Assembly: GCA_038246645.1 (NCBI GenBank)
Contig: JBBRVS010000001.1
Location: forward strand, 36,460-100,459
Reading direction: 5' to 3'
DNA: 64,000 bases
Source: JAHCHG01 sp038246645
GTDB taxonomy: Bacteria; Acidobacteriota; Blastocatellia; Pyrinomonadales; Pyrinomonadaceae
Both the position numbers and the translations under genes were made by a program. How positions within the stretch are numbered: the first letter of the stretch is position 1; every line of letters starts with the position of its first letter. This document shows, piece by piece, positions 51,772-60,475 of the stretch. The notes under the pieces are model-generated. The model was not told the DNA's origin and did no database searches. It saw only the letters and a list, made by a program, of their open reading frames with translations.

Positions 51772-53501
51772 CAATTCGCGATTTGTTTTTCGCCCGGAAT
51801 AAAAGGCATCAGCTCTCTGCCTTCGCGGATGTAATAAAATTTTCCGGCTTGAATATCCTTTAAAGTTTGCGGCTCGCTTCCCGCCCAGTAAATCGTTAAT
51901 TCATCAATTTTTTCGTGTTGTCCGAGTCCGAAATGAACGCGCAGATCGCTGACCGAAAGATAGCTTTGTGCGCCCATTATTTGCCTTTGAATTGTTTTAT
52001 CGCCGATTTTCGCCACCAGGCGCGTACCGATCGCGCTGCGGTTTGCCTTTTCGCCTTCGAGCCAAAAAACAGCGAAATTGCCTTTTTCAGCCGTTTCATT
52101 TACAGCGATCTGCGCCGGTTCGCCGTTGTTTGAAGTAATATAATCCAAATCGCCGTCGCCGTCCAAATCCGCCGTCACAAGTCCGCGGCTGACGCGTTTT
52201 TCCTGCAATGCACTGCCCGCAGATTTGCTGATGTCCGAGAATTTGCCGTTTCCAAGGTTTTCGTAAAGCGTATCGTTTTGAGCAAATGTAACAGAATCGG
52301 AATTTTGCTCGATATTGTCTTCGATATGTCCGTTGGCAACTAAAAGATCTTCATCGCCGTCGTTGTCGGCATCAAAAAAATCAATGCCGAATTTCAAACT
52401 CCGCCGCGAAGTCGCTCCGACTCCGACCGAATCGGACATTTCGTAAAAGAGAAGCGGTTCTTTCTGGGCGAAAATATTTGTCGTTTCGTCCTGATAATTT
52501 GTAACCGTAATGTCCAATAAACCGTTGCCGTCGAAATCGGAAAAATCAACGCCCATACTTCCTTCTTCGCGTCCGGTTTCGCTGTAAGCCGAACCGGAAA
52601 GTTGAGCAATATCTTTTAGGTTTCCCTTCCCGTCATTGATCCAGAGCTGATTTGCCTCGGTGTCGTTTGCCACGTAAATATCCTGGTCGCCGTCCAGATC
52701 AATATCGCCGATGCCCAATGCCAAACCTTTGCTCGGCGATTTTGTTAAACCGGCTTTTTCGCTGATGTCGGTAAAATTTCCTCGTCCGTCATTTTGCCAT
52801 AATTTGTCCGAAACGGGTTTATAAGAAATCGGCGTCGGGTAGATCAGAAGTTTGTTGCGAAAGGCTTTTTGCTGGATTTCTTTTGAGTAAACTACATATC
52901 TGACAACGTATAAATCCAGATCGCCGTCGTTTTCAAGATCGAAAAATCCCGCGCTCGTCGCCCATTCGCCGTCGGGTTTTATGCCGGATCGTGCGGTAAT
53001 ATCTTCAAATTTTTCGCCCGTATTTTTTAACAGGCGATTGTCGCCGTGATAATCGGTCAAGAAAACATCAATCCAACCGTCGCCATTAATATCGCCGACC
53101 GCCACGCCCTGCCCGTAGCCCGTGCTTGTCAAATTCCATTTGGCGGTTTGATCGGTGAAATTTCCTTTCCCGTTATTGATATACAGGCGATTTTTGGCGT
53201 TTTCGGCGCGGTCTTTTATGCCGGTTGCGCCGCTGCTCACGAAAATTACGTCCGGTGCGCCGTCGCGGTTAAAATCTGCGATTGCCAGACCGCTGCCCAT
53301 TATTTCGGGCAAAAGTTTCGCTTCGGTGCGCGTCGGTTCGTGTTTGAAATTGATGCCGCTTTTCGCGGTCGCTTCCAAGAAACTGATTTCGGTTCGATTT
53401 TGATTATCTTGTGTATCTGCATTATTTACATTTTCGCTCCGGCAAGCGTTAAGGCAAACGAGCAACATCAAACCGCAAGCTATTAAAGATATTCGTTTCA
53501 T
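51771..53501 (-). CDS. CRTAC1-like lipoprotein with FG-GAP repeats and UnbV domain
   Basis: 576 residues. A lipobox (VCLNAC, Cys20), then FG-GAP units with calcium loops DFNRDGAPD, DINGDGWID, DLENDGDLD, DIDLDGDQD, DFDGNGLLD, DADNDGDED and DLDGDGDLD, and a C-terminal UnbV/ASPIC domain (SAIGTRLVAKI, SDLRVHFGLG, LTIYWAGSE). It is a surface or periplasmic calcium-binding propeller. It overlaps the TPR gene stop by one base (TAATG), so the two are made together. Confidence 0.92.
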   Translation of the reverse strand: MKRISLIACGLMLLVCLNACRSENVNNADTQDNQNRTEISFLEATAKSGINFKHEPTRTEAKLLPEIMGSGLAIADFNRDGAPDVIFVSSGATGIKDRAENAKNRLYINNGKGNFTDQTAKWNLTSTGYGQGVAVGDINGDGWIDVFLTDYHGDNRLLKNTGEKFEDITARSGIKPDGEWATSAGFFDLENDGDLDLYVVRYVVYSKEIQQKAFRNKLLIYPTPISYKPVSDKLWQNDGRGNFTDISEKAGLTKSPSKGLALGIGDIDLDGDQDIYVANDTEANQLWINDGKGNLKDIAQLSGSAYSETGREEGSMGVDFSDFDGNGLLDITVTNYQDETTNIFAQKEPLLFYEMSDSVGVGATSRRSLKFGIDFFDADNDGDEDLLVANGHIEDNIEQNSDSVTFAQNDTLYENLGNGKFSDISKSAGSALQEKRVSRGLVTADLDGDGDLDYITSNNGEPAQIAVNETAEKGNFAVFWLEGEKANRSAIGTRLVAKIGDKTIQRQIMGAQSYLSVSDLRVHFGLGQHEKIDELTIYWAGSEPQTLKDIQAGKFYYIREGRELMPFIPGEKQIAN

Positions 53502-54484
53502 TATTTTTTCAGTTTTTCCAGTTCTTTAAGCGCGGCTGCGGCTTCTTCCGTGTTGCCCAGAGCCTTGTATGATTCGGCGATATATTGATAAAGCGCGGGT
53601 TTGTTTTTTTCGTCCGCTTCGGGCAAAATCCGGTTTGCCAAAATGATGACTTCCGAATATTTTTTATCTTTCCAGGCGTTTTGCAAATCGTAATACAAAC
53701 TGACTCTTTGCATGGCTTTTGCTTCGGATTCTTCGCCTTTCTGATGAATTTCCGCCGTTTTCCGGCGAAATTCTTCGGCTTTTTCCGGATTGTTTTCAAT
53801 CGCGTAAATCCGGCTTAAAATGTTGGTTGCCGCCGAATTTTGCGGATTGATTTCGAGTGATTTTTTAAATGTTTCGATGGCTTTCGGAAAATTATTCTGA
53901 CGAAAATAGATCATTCCGCGCGTCGTGATTTCGTCAACTCTTTTTTCGCTGACAATAGTTTCCCAAACATTGTCGAAATATTTCGCGGCTTCATCATTTT
54001 GCCCCGAATAAAAATAGCCGAAACCGAGTAAAGCGTTAAAATCCGTATCGGTTTTAGCAGTTTCCGCCAGCGGTTTCATCAAATCAATCAATTCTTGAAA
54101 ACGACCGAGTTTCAGATAAACTTTTCCTAAATTCAATTGGTCGGCGCGGGTCTGCTCGGCTGCCGGAATTCGGTTGATAAAATTTTCGATTGACACCCAA
54201 TCTTCGCGTTTGACAAGCGCACTTTGATAAACATTTCTGACCTTTGAATCATCGGGATATTTTTCGTAAATTTTCTTAAGCGATTCGAAATCAGCCGGAG
54301 CAAATGGTTGTCCGGTTGCCAAAATCTGATTGATTCGCGTCAGTTCCGCTAGTGCCTGTTTATCAGCGGCTAGTAAAGATACGTCTTGCTTGGCATCGCT
54401 TTGACAGGAAACGAAAAGCAGAAAACAAGTCAGAACAAAAAAATATTTGATCAATAAATGATTTACACGGAAAGTTTCAGACAT
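53501..54484 (-). CDS. TPR-repeat lipoprotein
   Basis: About 327 residues from the ATG at 54484, which begins with a lipoprotein signal (lipobox LFVSC). Five to six TPR units follow (LNLGKVYLKLGRFQELIDLM, FNALLGFGYFYSGQNDEAA, TRGMIYFRQNNFPKAIETF, AATNILSRIYAIENNPEKAE). It is translationally coupled to the CRTAC1-like gene and probably acts as its scaffold or assembly partner. It is the first gene of the UnbV group. Confidence 0.88.
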   Translation of the reverse strand: MSETFRVNHLLIKYFFVLTCFLLFVSCQSDAKQDVSLLAADKQALAELTRINQILATGQPFAPADFESLKKIYEKYPDDSKVRNVYQSALVKREDWVSIENFINRIPAAEQTRADQLNLGKVYLKLGRFQELIDLMKPLAETAKTDTDFNALLGFGYFYSGQNDEAAKYFDNVWETIVSEKRVDEITTRGMIYFRQNNFPKAIETFKKSLEINPQNSAATNILSRIYAIENNPEKAEEFRRKTAEIHQKGEESEAKAMQRVSLYYDLQNAWKDKKYSEVIILANRILPEADEKNKPALYQYIAESYKALGNTEEAAAALKELEKLKK

Positions 54485-54527
54485 TTGGGCAATTCTAATA
54501 TTTGCCGATTTGAAATGCAATCGAACC

Positions 54528-54567
54528 AAAAAAGCGACGCGCCGGGGTTTTGACACATCGCTTTTTG
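54528..54567 (-). terminator. Intrinsic terminator after the DinB-like gene
   Basis: AAAAAAGCGA and TCGCTTTTT form a stem round a GC-rich loop, giving a T run on the minus strand. It lies 25 bp downstream of the DinB-family stop codon. Confidence 0.7.
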
Positions 54568-54591
54568 ATATTTGAAAAAAAGACAACAAAA

Positions 54592-55119
54592 TTACATCGA
54601 ACCTTCATCCGCCGAAGGACCGTAAAGTGCCGGAACGGGAAGGTCGTTAAGGCGCATATAAACCGAAAGTTGTCCGCGATGATGAACGATGTGATTAAAA
54701 ACCATTCCGCGCAAAACCTGAATTTTCGGCATTTCGAAATAAATTTGCTCGCCGTTGCGGAGTTTCCAGTTTTGCAAAAATACGTCTTCAGATGTAACAT
54801 TTTGCAAAGCTTCGACCGCTTCGGCAAGGTGTTTTTCAAAATATTCAATCAATTCAGCGGTCGTCTGCGGCTCGAACGGTTGGTAATCTATCGTCCCAAA
54901 ATCGAGTTCGTCCTTTTCGACCGTTTCCTTTACCCAGTCCGTCATTTCCGCCACGTGAACCGCCAGACGAATAAACGACATAGATTTTTCGTGCGGTTTC
55001 CAGTCGAATTTATCTTCCGGAATGCGCTCCAGACATTTTCTCGTAGTTTGTGCTTCCTGCTTTAATTCGACGATCAAAGCGGCTGATATGTTATTGGTTT
55101 TTGCTGTTGCTTGACTCAT
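54592..55119 (-). CDS. DinB-family (DUF664-like) four-helix protein
   Basis: 175 residues of the DinB/YfiT-like metal-binding fold. The three histidines that bind a divalent metal are visible: HVAEMTDW, then NHIVHHRGQL. Family members include mycothiol- and bacillithiol-dependent transferases and many uncharacterised damage-inducible proteins; the substrate here is unknown. A good ribosome site (AAGGAG) precedes the ATG. Confidence 0.9.
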   Translation of the reverse strand: MSQATAKTNNISAALIVELKQEAQTTRKCLERIPEDKFDWKPHEKSMSFIRLAVHVAEMTDWVKETVEKDELDFGTIDYQPFEPQTTAELIEYFEKHLAEAVEALQNVTSEDVFLQNWKLRNGEQIYFEMPKIQVLRGMVFNHIVHHRGQLSVYMRLNDLPVPALYGPSADEGSM

Positions 55120-55223
55120 AGATTTGCTCCTTAAAATTTAGTGAATTGTTGTTTAAAAACAGCAAAATTATAACCCTCTTGTTTCATCTATGCAACATAG
55201 AAGAAACGAATTTTAGAAAGATT

Positions 55224-55267
55224 TAACAACAAAAGACGCACCGAAAATAGCGCGTCTTTTGTTGTTA
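55224..55267 (-). terminator. Intrinsic terminator after hicA
   Basis: AACAACAAAAGACGC and GCGTCTTTTGTTGTT are perfect complements. The stem with a T run on the minus strand closes the acyl-CoA dehydrogenase - hicBA unit. Confidence 0.85.
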
Positions 55268-55282
55268 AGATAATTTTACTTT

Positions 55283-55468
55283 TTAAGGACGTTTAATGCC
55301 CAGATCGTCGCATATCTTCCTTGCCAAAAACTCTTTAATTTCTTTATGCCGCGGAATGGATGTCATTTTACTGTTTGAAGAATTTTTATAAATCGTATGG
55401 CTGCCGCCTTCACGAATAAAAATACAATCGCATTTTTCCAAATGACGAATCAAATCCTTACGCTTCAT
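55283..55468 (-). CDS. hicA: HicA-family mRNA interferase toxin
   Basis: 61 residues with the double-stranded-RNA-binding-like HicA fold: MKRKDLIRHLEKCDCIFIRE, then GGSHTIYKN with the catalytic histidine, and SIPRHKEIKEFLARKICDDLG. HicA cleaves mRNA independently of the ribosome. It follows hicB by one base, the less common antitoxin-first order. It appears intact. Confidence 0.92.
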   Translation of the reverse strand: MKRKDLIRHLEKCDCIFIREGGSHTIYKNSSNSKMTSIPRHKEIKEFLARKICDDLGIKRP

Positions 55469-55469
55469 T

Positions 55470-55694
55470 TTAAGCCGCTTGTAAAATTAAGTCTTCTTTT
55501 GTTGCCGAATCGGGCAAATTTTCCGCCTCTTCACGATAACATTCCAGAAGAAGTGAGACTGCTTCTTTCAGATTTTCACGAGTTTCTTCCAACGTTTCTC
55601 CTTGCGTATTTGCGCCGGGAAGTTCGATGACATAACCGACATAACCGCCCTCATCCGCTTTTTTGTAAATTGCCGTGAATTTCAAATTTGTCAT
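55470..55694 (-). CDS. hicB: HicB-family antitoxin
   Basis: 74 residues: TAIYKKADEGGYVGYVIELP, GANTQGETLEETRENLKEAV and SLLLE are the partially degraded RNase H-like HicB fold that blocks HicA. There is no separate DNA-binding C-terminus, so autoregulation would need the complex. It lies 10 bp after the acyl-CoA dehydrogenase gene, unusually close for a toxin-antitoxin pair. Confidence 0.9.
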   Translation of the reverse strand: MTNLKFTAIYKKADEGGYVGYVIELPGANTQGETLEETRENLKEAVSLLLECYREEAENLPDSATKEDLILQAA

Positions 55695-55704
55695 AAATTA
55701 ATTT

Positions 55705-56847
55705 TTACGCCTTTAAAAGTTGCTTGGCAATTACAAGTCTTTGAATCTCGCTCGTTCCTTCGCCGATAGTGCAGAGTTTTGAATCGCGCCAGTATTTTTC
55801 CGCCGGATAATCTTTGGTATAACCGTAACCGCCGTGAATCTGGATAGATTCTTCCGAAACTCTGACCGCAACTTCCGACGCGTAAAGTTTTGCCATCGCC
55901 GATTGTTTCGTAACGCGTTTGTTGTTGTCCTTTAAAAATGCGGCTTGCTGCGTCAGCAATCTGGCGGCTTCGATCTGCGTCGCCATATCGGCTAATTTAA
56001 ATTGAATTGCCTGAAATTCCGCAATCGGTTTGCCGAACTGCCGGCGTTCTTTGGCGTATTTGACCGCCGCTTCAAACGCGCCCTGCGCGATTCCGACGCT
56101 CAAAGCCGCGATTGAAATTCGTCCGCCGTCGAGAATTTTCATTGCCTGCGTAAATCCTTCGCCCTCGTTTCCGAGCAGATTTTCCGCCGGAACTTTGCAG
56201 TCTTCGAACACGACCGAAGCTGTTTCCGAAGCCCGCATTCCGAGCTTGTTTTCCTTATGATCGGGGCGAAATCCGTCCATTGATTTATCGAAAATAAACG
56301 CCGAAATTCCTTTATTTCCCTTTGATCTGTCGGTTACGGCAACCGCAACGCAGGTCTGACAAGCGATGGCGTGCGTGATGAAATTTTTCGAGCCGTTCAC
56401 TAAATAATGACCGTTTTCTCTGACGGCGGTCGTGCGCGTTCCGCTTGCATCGCTTCCGGCATCGGCTTCGGTCAAACCCCACGCGCCGAAGCTCATCCCC
56501 TGCGCGAGCGGCACGAGATATTTTTGTTTTTGTTCCTCAGTTCCGAAAGTATAAATATGATTCGAGCAGAGCGAATTATGCGCCGCGACCGACAAGCCGA
56601 CCGAACCGCAAACGCGTGCTATTTCTTCGATAATCGTCGCATATTCGACATAACCCATTCCCGCGCCGCCGTATTCTTCGGGGAAAATAATGCCGAGAAG
56701 TCCTAATTCGGCGAGTTTCGGGCGAAGTTCTGCCGGAAAATGCTGCGTTTCGTCCCATTCCATAACATTCGGCAAAATTTCGCTCTCGGCAAATTCCCGC
56801 ACGCTGTATTTGATTTGTTCTTGTTCTTCGTTTAATTCAAAATTCAT
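55705..56847 (-). CDS. Acyl-CoA dehydrogenase
   Basis: A 380-residue FAD enzyme that oxidises acyl-CoA to enoyl-CoA. FGAWGLTEADAGSDASGTRT, GIAQGAFEAAVKYAKERRQFG, IQIHGGYGYTKDYPAEKYWRD and the catalytic-Glu region IGEGTSEIQRLV are present. Length and motifs fit short- or branched-chain enzymes. Together with mce and meaB it suggests breakdown of branched-chain amino acids or odd-chain fatty acids, but exact substrate is not set by sequence. Confidence 0.95.
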   Translation of the reverse strand: MNFELNEEQEQIKYSVREFAESEILPNVMEWDETQHFPAELRPKLAELGLLGIIFPEEYGGAGMGYVEYATIIEEIARVCGSVGLSVAAHNSLCSNHIYTFGTEEQKQKYLVPLAQGMSFGAWGLTEADAGSDASGTRTTAVRENGHYLVNGSKNFITHAIACQTCVAVAVTDRSKGNKGISAFIFDKSMDGFRPDHKENKLGMRASETASVVFEDCKVPAENLLGNEGEGFTQAMKILDGGRISIAALSVGIAQGAFEAAVKYAKERRQFGKPIAEFQAIQFKLADMATQIEAARLLTQQAAFLKDNNKRVTKQSAMAKLYASEVAVRVSEESIQIHGGYGYTKDYPAEKYWRDSKLCTIGEGTSEIQRLVIAKQLLKA

Positions 56848-56908
56848 AGCTGTTAAATCGTAAAAAGTTATTTAAGTATAAGAATAATTTATCATAAAAT
56901 AAAACGAT

Positions 56909-57277
56909 ATGCGTATCGCAAAAATAATTTTCAAATGGATTTTCGGCATTGCTTTTATTCTTGCAGGTTTGAATCATTTCTTAAACCCCGATTTTTACTT
57001 GCGAATAATGCCGCCCATTTTGCCGTTTCATCATTTTTTAATTTATTTGAGCGGGATTTTTGAAATTGTCTTAGGAATTTTGCTGCTCATTCCGAAATTT
57101 ACTAAATTTGCGGCGTGGGGCTTGATCGCGCTTTTGATCGCGGTTTTTCCGGCAAATATTTATATGGCAATCAACACGGAAAATTTCGCGGAGATTAATC
57201 CGATACTGATTTATTTGCGAATTCTACTGCAATTTGTCTTAATCATTTGGGCGTTTTGGTTTACAAAAGAAAATTAA
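56909..57277 (+). CDS. DoxX-family membrane protein
   Basis: 122 residues with four membrane helices: KWIFGIAFILAGLNHFLNPD, LIYLSGIFEIVLGILLLIPK, then two more. The FxxAGxxHFxxP opening is typical of DoxX-like proteins, which have been linked to redox and sulphur metabolism without a clear mechanism. It is divergent from the acyl-CoA dehydrogenase and 17 bp before the CoA-binding gene. Confidence 0.88.
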   Translation: MRIAKIIFKWIFGIAFILAGLNHFLNPDFYLRIMPPILPFHHFLIYLSGIFEIVLGILLLIPKFTKFAAWGLIALLIAVFPANIYMAINTENFAEINPILIYLRILLQFVLIIWAFWFTKEN

Positions 57278-57294
57278 AAAGTAAAAGTTAAGAA

Positions 57295-57726
57295 ATGAAT
57301 TGGCAGAAAAATATAATTACAACCGACGAAGGAATCAAAAAATTACTCAGTGAGACAAAGCGCATCGCCGTGATCGGCATCAAGATGGAAACCTTTCAAC
57401 CGGCGTTTTACGTGCCGGGTTATATGCAGGATGCGGGTTTTGAAATTGTTCCCGTTCCGGTTTATTATCCGGACGCGACCGAGATTTTGGGCGAAAAAGT
57501 TTATCGAAGTTTAAGCGAAATTCCCGGCGAAATTGATCTCGTCAACATTTTCCGGCGATCAAATGACGTTGCCAAACACACCGAAGATATTTTACAGAAA
57601 AAGCCGAAAGCCGTCTGGATGCAGTCCGGAATTCAAAATAGAGAAGTTGCCGAAACGCTTGCCAGAGCGGGAATCAAAGTTGTTCAAAATCTGTGCTTAA
57701 TGGTCGAACACAGAGCTTTAAAGTGA
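57295..57726 (+). CDS. CoA-binding-domain protein (YccU-like)
   Basis: 143 residues of the CoA_binding_2 Rossmann fold, as in E. coli YccU: IAVIGIKMETFQPAFYVPGY, IPGEIDLVNIFRRSNDVAKH and VWMQSGIQNREVAETLARAG. It binds CoA or acyl-CoA in relatives; function unknown. Its ATG is close to the DoxX stop, so a two-gene operon is likely. Confidence 0.9.
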   Translation: MNWQKNIITTDEGIKKLLSETKRIAVIGIKMETFQPAFYVPGYMQDAGFEIVPVPVYYPDATEILGEKVYRSLSEIPGEIDLVNIFRRSNDVAKHTEDILQKKPKAVWMQSGIQNREVAETLARAGIKVVQNLCLMVEHRALK

Positions 57727-57890
57727 AAAAGTTTAAAAATGAAAAAGTGAAAAAGTTTTTGATATTTCGGTTTTAAGTTTTTTTGAAAAATTAAAAATCT
57801 TTAATTTAAGAGAAGCTATTTCAACAAATATGTCAAACTTTTTCAATTTTCCACTTTTTCACTTTTCCACTTTTCCACCTTTAACCTTTT
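57725..57890. repeat. Heptamer-armed inverted repeat (AAAAGTG arms)
   Basis: GTGAAAAAGTTTAAAAATGA and AAAAGTGAAAAAG on the left oppose a run of CACTTTTCC/CACTTTTTC units at 57847-57890. Same design as the other arrays, starting at the stop codon of the CoA-binding gene. Confidence 0.6.
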
Positions 57891-57896
57891 AAACTT

Positions 57897-58169
57897 TTAT
57901 TCACTCCGGTTTCGCATTCTTCTCTTTGTTTCTCTGCCGCCGCCGAAATAAGTTATTAATAAAACAACAAGATGCGCGATGAACCAGACATTTTCATAAC
58001 CCATATTTTGATAAATATAGATTAAAATCAAAACGCGCGGCACAAAAATTCCGAGCAGAATATCGAATATTTGCGGCACACTGTTGTTTGGAAACCAGCC
58101 TTGAATCAAATAAACGATCATGGTGATTCGCGGAAAAAAGAGCGAAAAAAGCAGAAAATAAAAATCCAT
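57897..58169 (-). CDS. Small membrane protein, three helices
   Basis: 90 residues with three hydrophobic segments (about 1-22, 33-53, 60-78) and a basic tail (TKRRMRNRSE). It is somewhat like the YqaE/Pmp3 size class but without the PPLGV motif. Function unknown. AGAGG lies 9 bases before the ATG, which supports translation. Confidence 0.6.
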   Translation of the reverse strand: MDFYFLLFSLFFPRITMIVYLIQGWFPNNSVPQIFDILLGIFVPRVLILIYIYQNMGYENVWFIAHLVVLLITYFGGGRETKRRMRNRSE

Positions 58170-58301
58170 CTCCGTTGACCTCTCGCTTAAAAATTAATTC
58201 AAGCCGATTATCTGCTTTATTTCGGGAAAACTCAAATAATGCTGTTCTATGACGTATCTTTGAAAGCTGAAAAAATATTAAAAATTCAATCTTCCAATGA
58301 G

Positions 58302-58384
58302 TAAAACTCTCTGCGAACTCTGCGCCGCTGCGTGAAAAAAATTAGCTTCACGCAAAGGCGCAGAGTTCGCAGAGAAAAGTTTTC
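58302..58384. repeat. CTCTGCGAACTCTGCG palindrome
   Basis: TCTCTGCGAACTCTGCGCCG and CTGCGTGAA pair with TTCACGCAAAGGCGCAGAG and TTCGCAGAGA around AAAAATTAGC. It belongs to a widespread class of CTCTGCGNN nonamer repeats. Confidence 0.8.
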
Positions 58385-58473
58385 AAGGTAAAAAGCATAT
58401 TTTAAAGATTTGTTCCCCGTTTTTCGTTGATAAACAGAATCTGAAAACTAAAAACTCGAAAAAAAATTTTACT

Positions 58474-58523
58474 TTTCACCTTTCACCTTTTACTTTTCAC
58501 CTTTTACCTTTTACCTTTTACCT
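58474..58523. repeat. TTTTACC heptamer array before the MFS gene
   Basis: About seven TTTTACC / TTTTCACC units run up to 3 bp before the ATG at 58526. No ribosome site is visible there, so either the array forms part of a leader, or translation starts at the ATG at 58550. Confidence 0.75.
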
Positions 58524-58525
58524 TT

Positions 58526-59713
58526 ATGCCGGAACAAGACCCGAAAACAATGCGCGCTTTGAAAATTCTGCTTCACGCCGGATTTTTTGTTTCGGGCATT
58601 GCCACCGTTTTGATCGGACAGGTATTACCCGTTCTTTCGCAAAGACTCAATCTTAACGACCGCCACTCGGCAAACTTTTTTATTGCACAATTTACGGGTT
58701 CTCTGATCGGGACTTTTCTGACCAATTGGTTCGGCAAGAAAAATAAATTTATTTTGGCAAGTTTGCTCGGTTGCCTTTTGATGGCAATCGGCGTTTTGAT
58801 GCTCAATTCCGCTAGTTTTGAACTTTGTCTTTTCGGGTTTTTCATCAATGGTTTCGGCATCGGTTTGACCTTGCCTTCGATCAATATGCTGATCGTCGAA
58901 CTGAATCCTCTGCGCGGCACTTCCGCCTTGAATGTTCTGAATTTTTTCTGGGGCATCGGCGCGATCGTCAGCCAGCCGTTTGTTGATTACCTGAAAACCG
59001 GAAACAATATCTTAATGCCGACCGCGATTCTTGCCGCGATGCTGTTTTTGATCTCTGCCGGAATTCTTTGGCTGCCGAAAAACATCGAACAAAAACCGAC
59101 AAAAAGCGCGGAAAACGAAGCGGATTTTTCTGTGCCGATCTGGACAAATCCGATTGCCTGGGCGATTGCCGCCTTTAATTTTATTCACGTCGGATTCGAG
59201 AGCGCGATGGGCGGCTGGCTGAAAACTTACACGAACAGAGTGGAAGCAGCAGCGATTGAATCAATACTTCCGCCGATATTTTTGTATTTTCTGTTTTTTG
59301 TCATCGGACGCGGCGTTGCCCCGGTTTTTACGCGCTTTCTGGACGAAAACAAGATGCTTTTCCTGAGTCTTCTGACGATTCTGCTCGGAATGATGATTCT
59401 GCTTTTCGCGAAAGGTTTATTATTTTTGAATCTCGGCGCGGCAATCGCCGGTTTCGGTACTTCCTCGATCTTCGCCACAAATCTGGCGCGTTTTACCAAA
59501 ACCTTCGGCGCATCAGCCAGTCGGCGCGCGATGCCGCTTTTTATCTTCGGCACGCTCGGCGCGGCTTTTACGACCTGGATTATCGGTTTTATATCGAATT
59601 TTTACGAAAATGATCTGCGTCTCGGAATGTTCGTTTTGCTCGCAAGCATTGTATTTTTAATTATTTTACAATTCATTTTAAGTCTTCAGACCAGACAACA
59701 TCGTGCGAAATGA
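58526..59713 (+). CDS. MFS transporter (FHS/FucP-like)
   Basis: 395 residues, 12 membrane helices, a major-facilitator permease. The loop FGKKNKFILASLLGCLLMAIG between helices 2 and 3 and INMLIVELNP with GTSALNVLNFFWGIGAIVSQ in helix 4-5 resemble sugar:proton symporters of the FucP type. The substrate is uncertain, most likely a sugar. The start at 58526 directly abuts a heptamer array; the next ATG (58550) is possible. Confidence 0.88.
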   Translation: MPEQDPKTMRALKILLHAGFFVSGIATVLIGQVLPVLSQRLNLNDRHSANFFIAQFTGSLIGTFLTNWFGKKNKFILASLLGCLLMAIGVLMLNSASFELCLFGFFINGFGIGLTLPSINMLIVELNPLRGTSALNVLNFFWGIGAIVSQPFVDYLKTGNNILMPTAILAAMLFLISAGILWLPKNIEQKPTKSAENEADFSVPIWTNPIAWAIAAFNFIHVGFESAMGGWLKTYTNRVEAAAIESILPPIFLYFLFFVIGRGVAPVFTRFLDENKMLFLSLLTILLGMMILLFAKGLLFLNLGAAIAGFGTSSIFATNLARFTKTFGASASRRAMPLFIFGTLGAAFTTWIIGFISNFYENDLRLGMFVLLASIVFLIILQFILSLQTRQHRAK

Positions 59714-59739
59714 ATGTACAAACTATTCTTCAATACTTA

Positions 59740-59876
59740 CCAGGCAGGTAAGCAAAAGTTTTAGGATATTATGAAAATTCTAAAAACTCATTTAACTGAC
59801 AGATTCACAATAATTTAGGAGTTTTCTGACATTTTCCATTTTCCATTATCCATTTTTCATTTTGCATTGGTGCTTA
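59740..59876 (-). repeat. Dispersed ~125-bp repeat, copy 4
   Basis: Boundaries CAGGCAGGTAAGCAAAAG and TTGCATTGGTGCTTA as in copy 3, with a changed middle and two ATTATCC/ATTTTCC heptamers. It lies between the convergent ends of the MFS gene and the micro-protein gene at 59881. Confidence 0.8.
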
Positions 59877-59880
59877 GTTT

Positions 59881-60006
59881 TTAATCTTCTGAACTACGAT
59901 ATACAACTTTGTCAGGTCTGCGTATCTCACCGGGAACTTGCGAGAAAATACCATAAATAACCATTATGCTTACAATTAACCCAACGACAAACATAAAAAT
60001 CATCAT
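59881..60006 (-). CDS. 41-residue membrane micro-protein
   Basis: The ORF starts MMIFMFVVGLIVSIMVIYG, one membrane helix, and continues as a short hydrophilic tail ending RSSED. A perfect AGGAGG lies 6-7 bases before the ATG, partly inside the end of the preceding small gene, so the two are translationally linked. No family is recognised, but the ribosome site and coupling make it a real gene. Confidence 0.65.
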   Translation of the reverse strand: MMIFMFVVGLIVSIMVIYGIFSQVPGEIRRPDKVVYRSSED

Positions 60007-60008
60007 AA

Positions 60009-60191
60009 TTATTTTCCTCCTGCATTGAGTTTAAAATAAATTCCAAGAGCTAAAATCGAAGGAACCCAAATTCCGACAAAAATTCCGGAAAGTTGATGTT
60101 CTGCTCCAAAGATTCCAAACCACAGGGAAACAGAAAACAAAAACGAAATAAAAGCCGCACCTAAAATGTAATAATCTGATTTACTTAACAT
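60009..60191 (-). CDS. 60-residue membrane protein
   Basis: Two hydrophobic helices: YYILGAAFISFLFSVSLWFG and LSGIFVGIWVPSILALGIYF. The tail NAGGK encodes the ribosome site of the next micro-gene. Two-gene unit of small membrane proteins. Ribosome site AGGAGA is present upstream of its ATG. Function unknown. Confidence 0.65.
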   Translation of the reverse strand: MLSKSDYYILGAAFISFLFSVSLWFGIFGAEHQLSGIFVGIWVPSILALGIYFKLNAGGK

Positions 60192-60475
60192 TATCTTCTC
60201 CTGATAAAAAAAAATTATCTAATTCTGAAAATCGCCTTTCAAACACATACTTTCAGATTAAAATTGTGTTTAGAAATTTGTTATATAAGGGCTTTCGCTT
60301 ATATTTTTCAGTTAGATTCAAAACTTGTGAAAAAAGCTACAAAGTGTGAACTTTTTAACAAAATGCTAAAAAAAATGGATGATTTAGTTAAAAACAGTGT
60401 GTAAAAATTGGCTCAAACTTGAGAAAAATTGTTTTTCTTGGATTTGTGGCGGGGGTGTTATAAACTTTTTGTACT

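Noticed and set aside
45278..54484. An enediyne natural-product cluster.
   Set aside because: UnbU and UnbV-like genes are present, but no polyketide synthase, thioesterase or tailoring genes; ASPIC/UnbV proteins are common in Acidobacteria for other reasons.
58302..58384. The CTCTGCG palindrome as a tRNA or structured RNA gene.
   Set aside because: No cloverleaf or conserved tRNA positions; it is a simple long hairpin of a widely found repeat.
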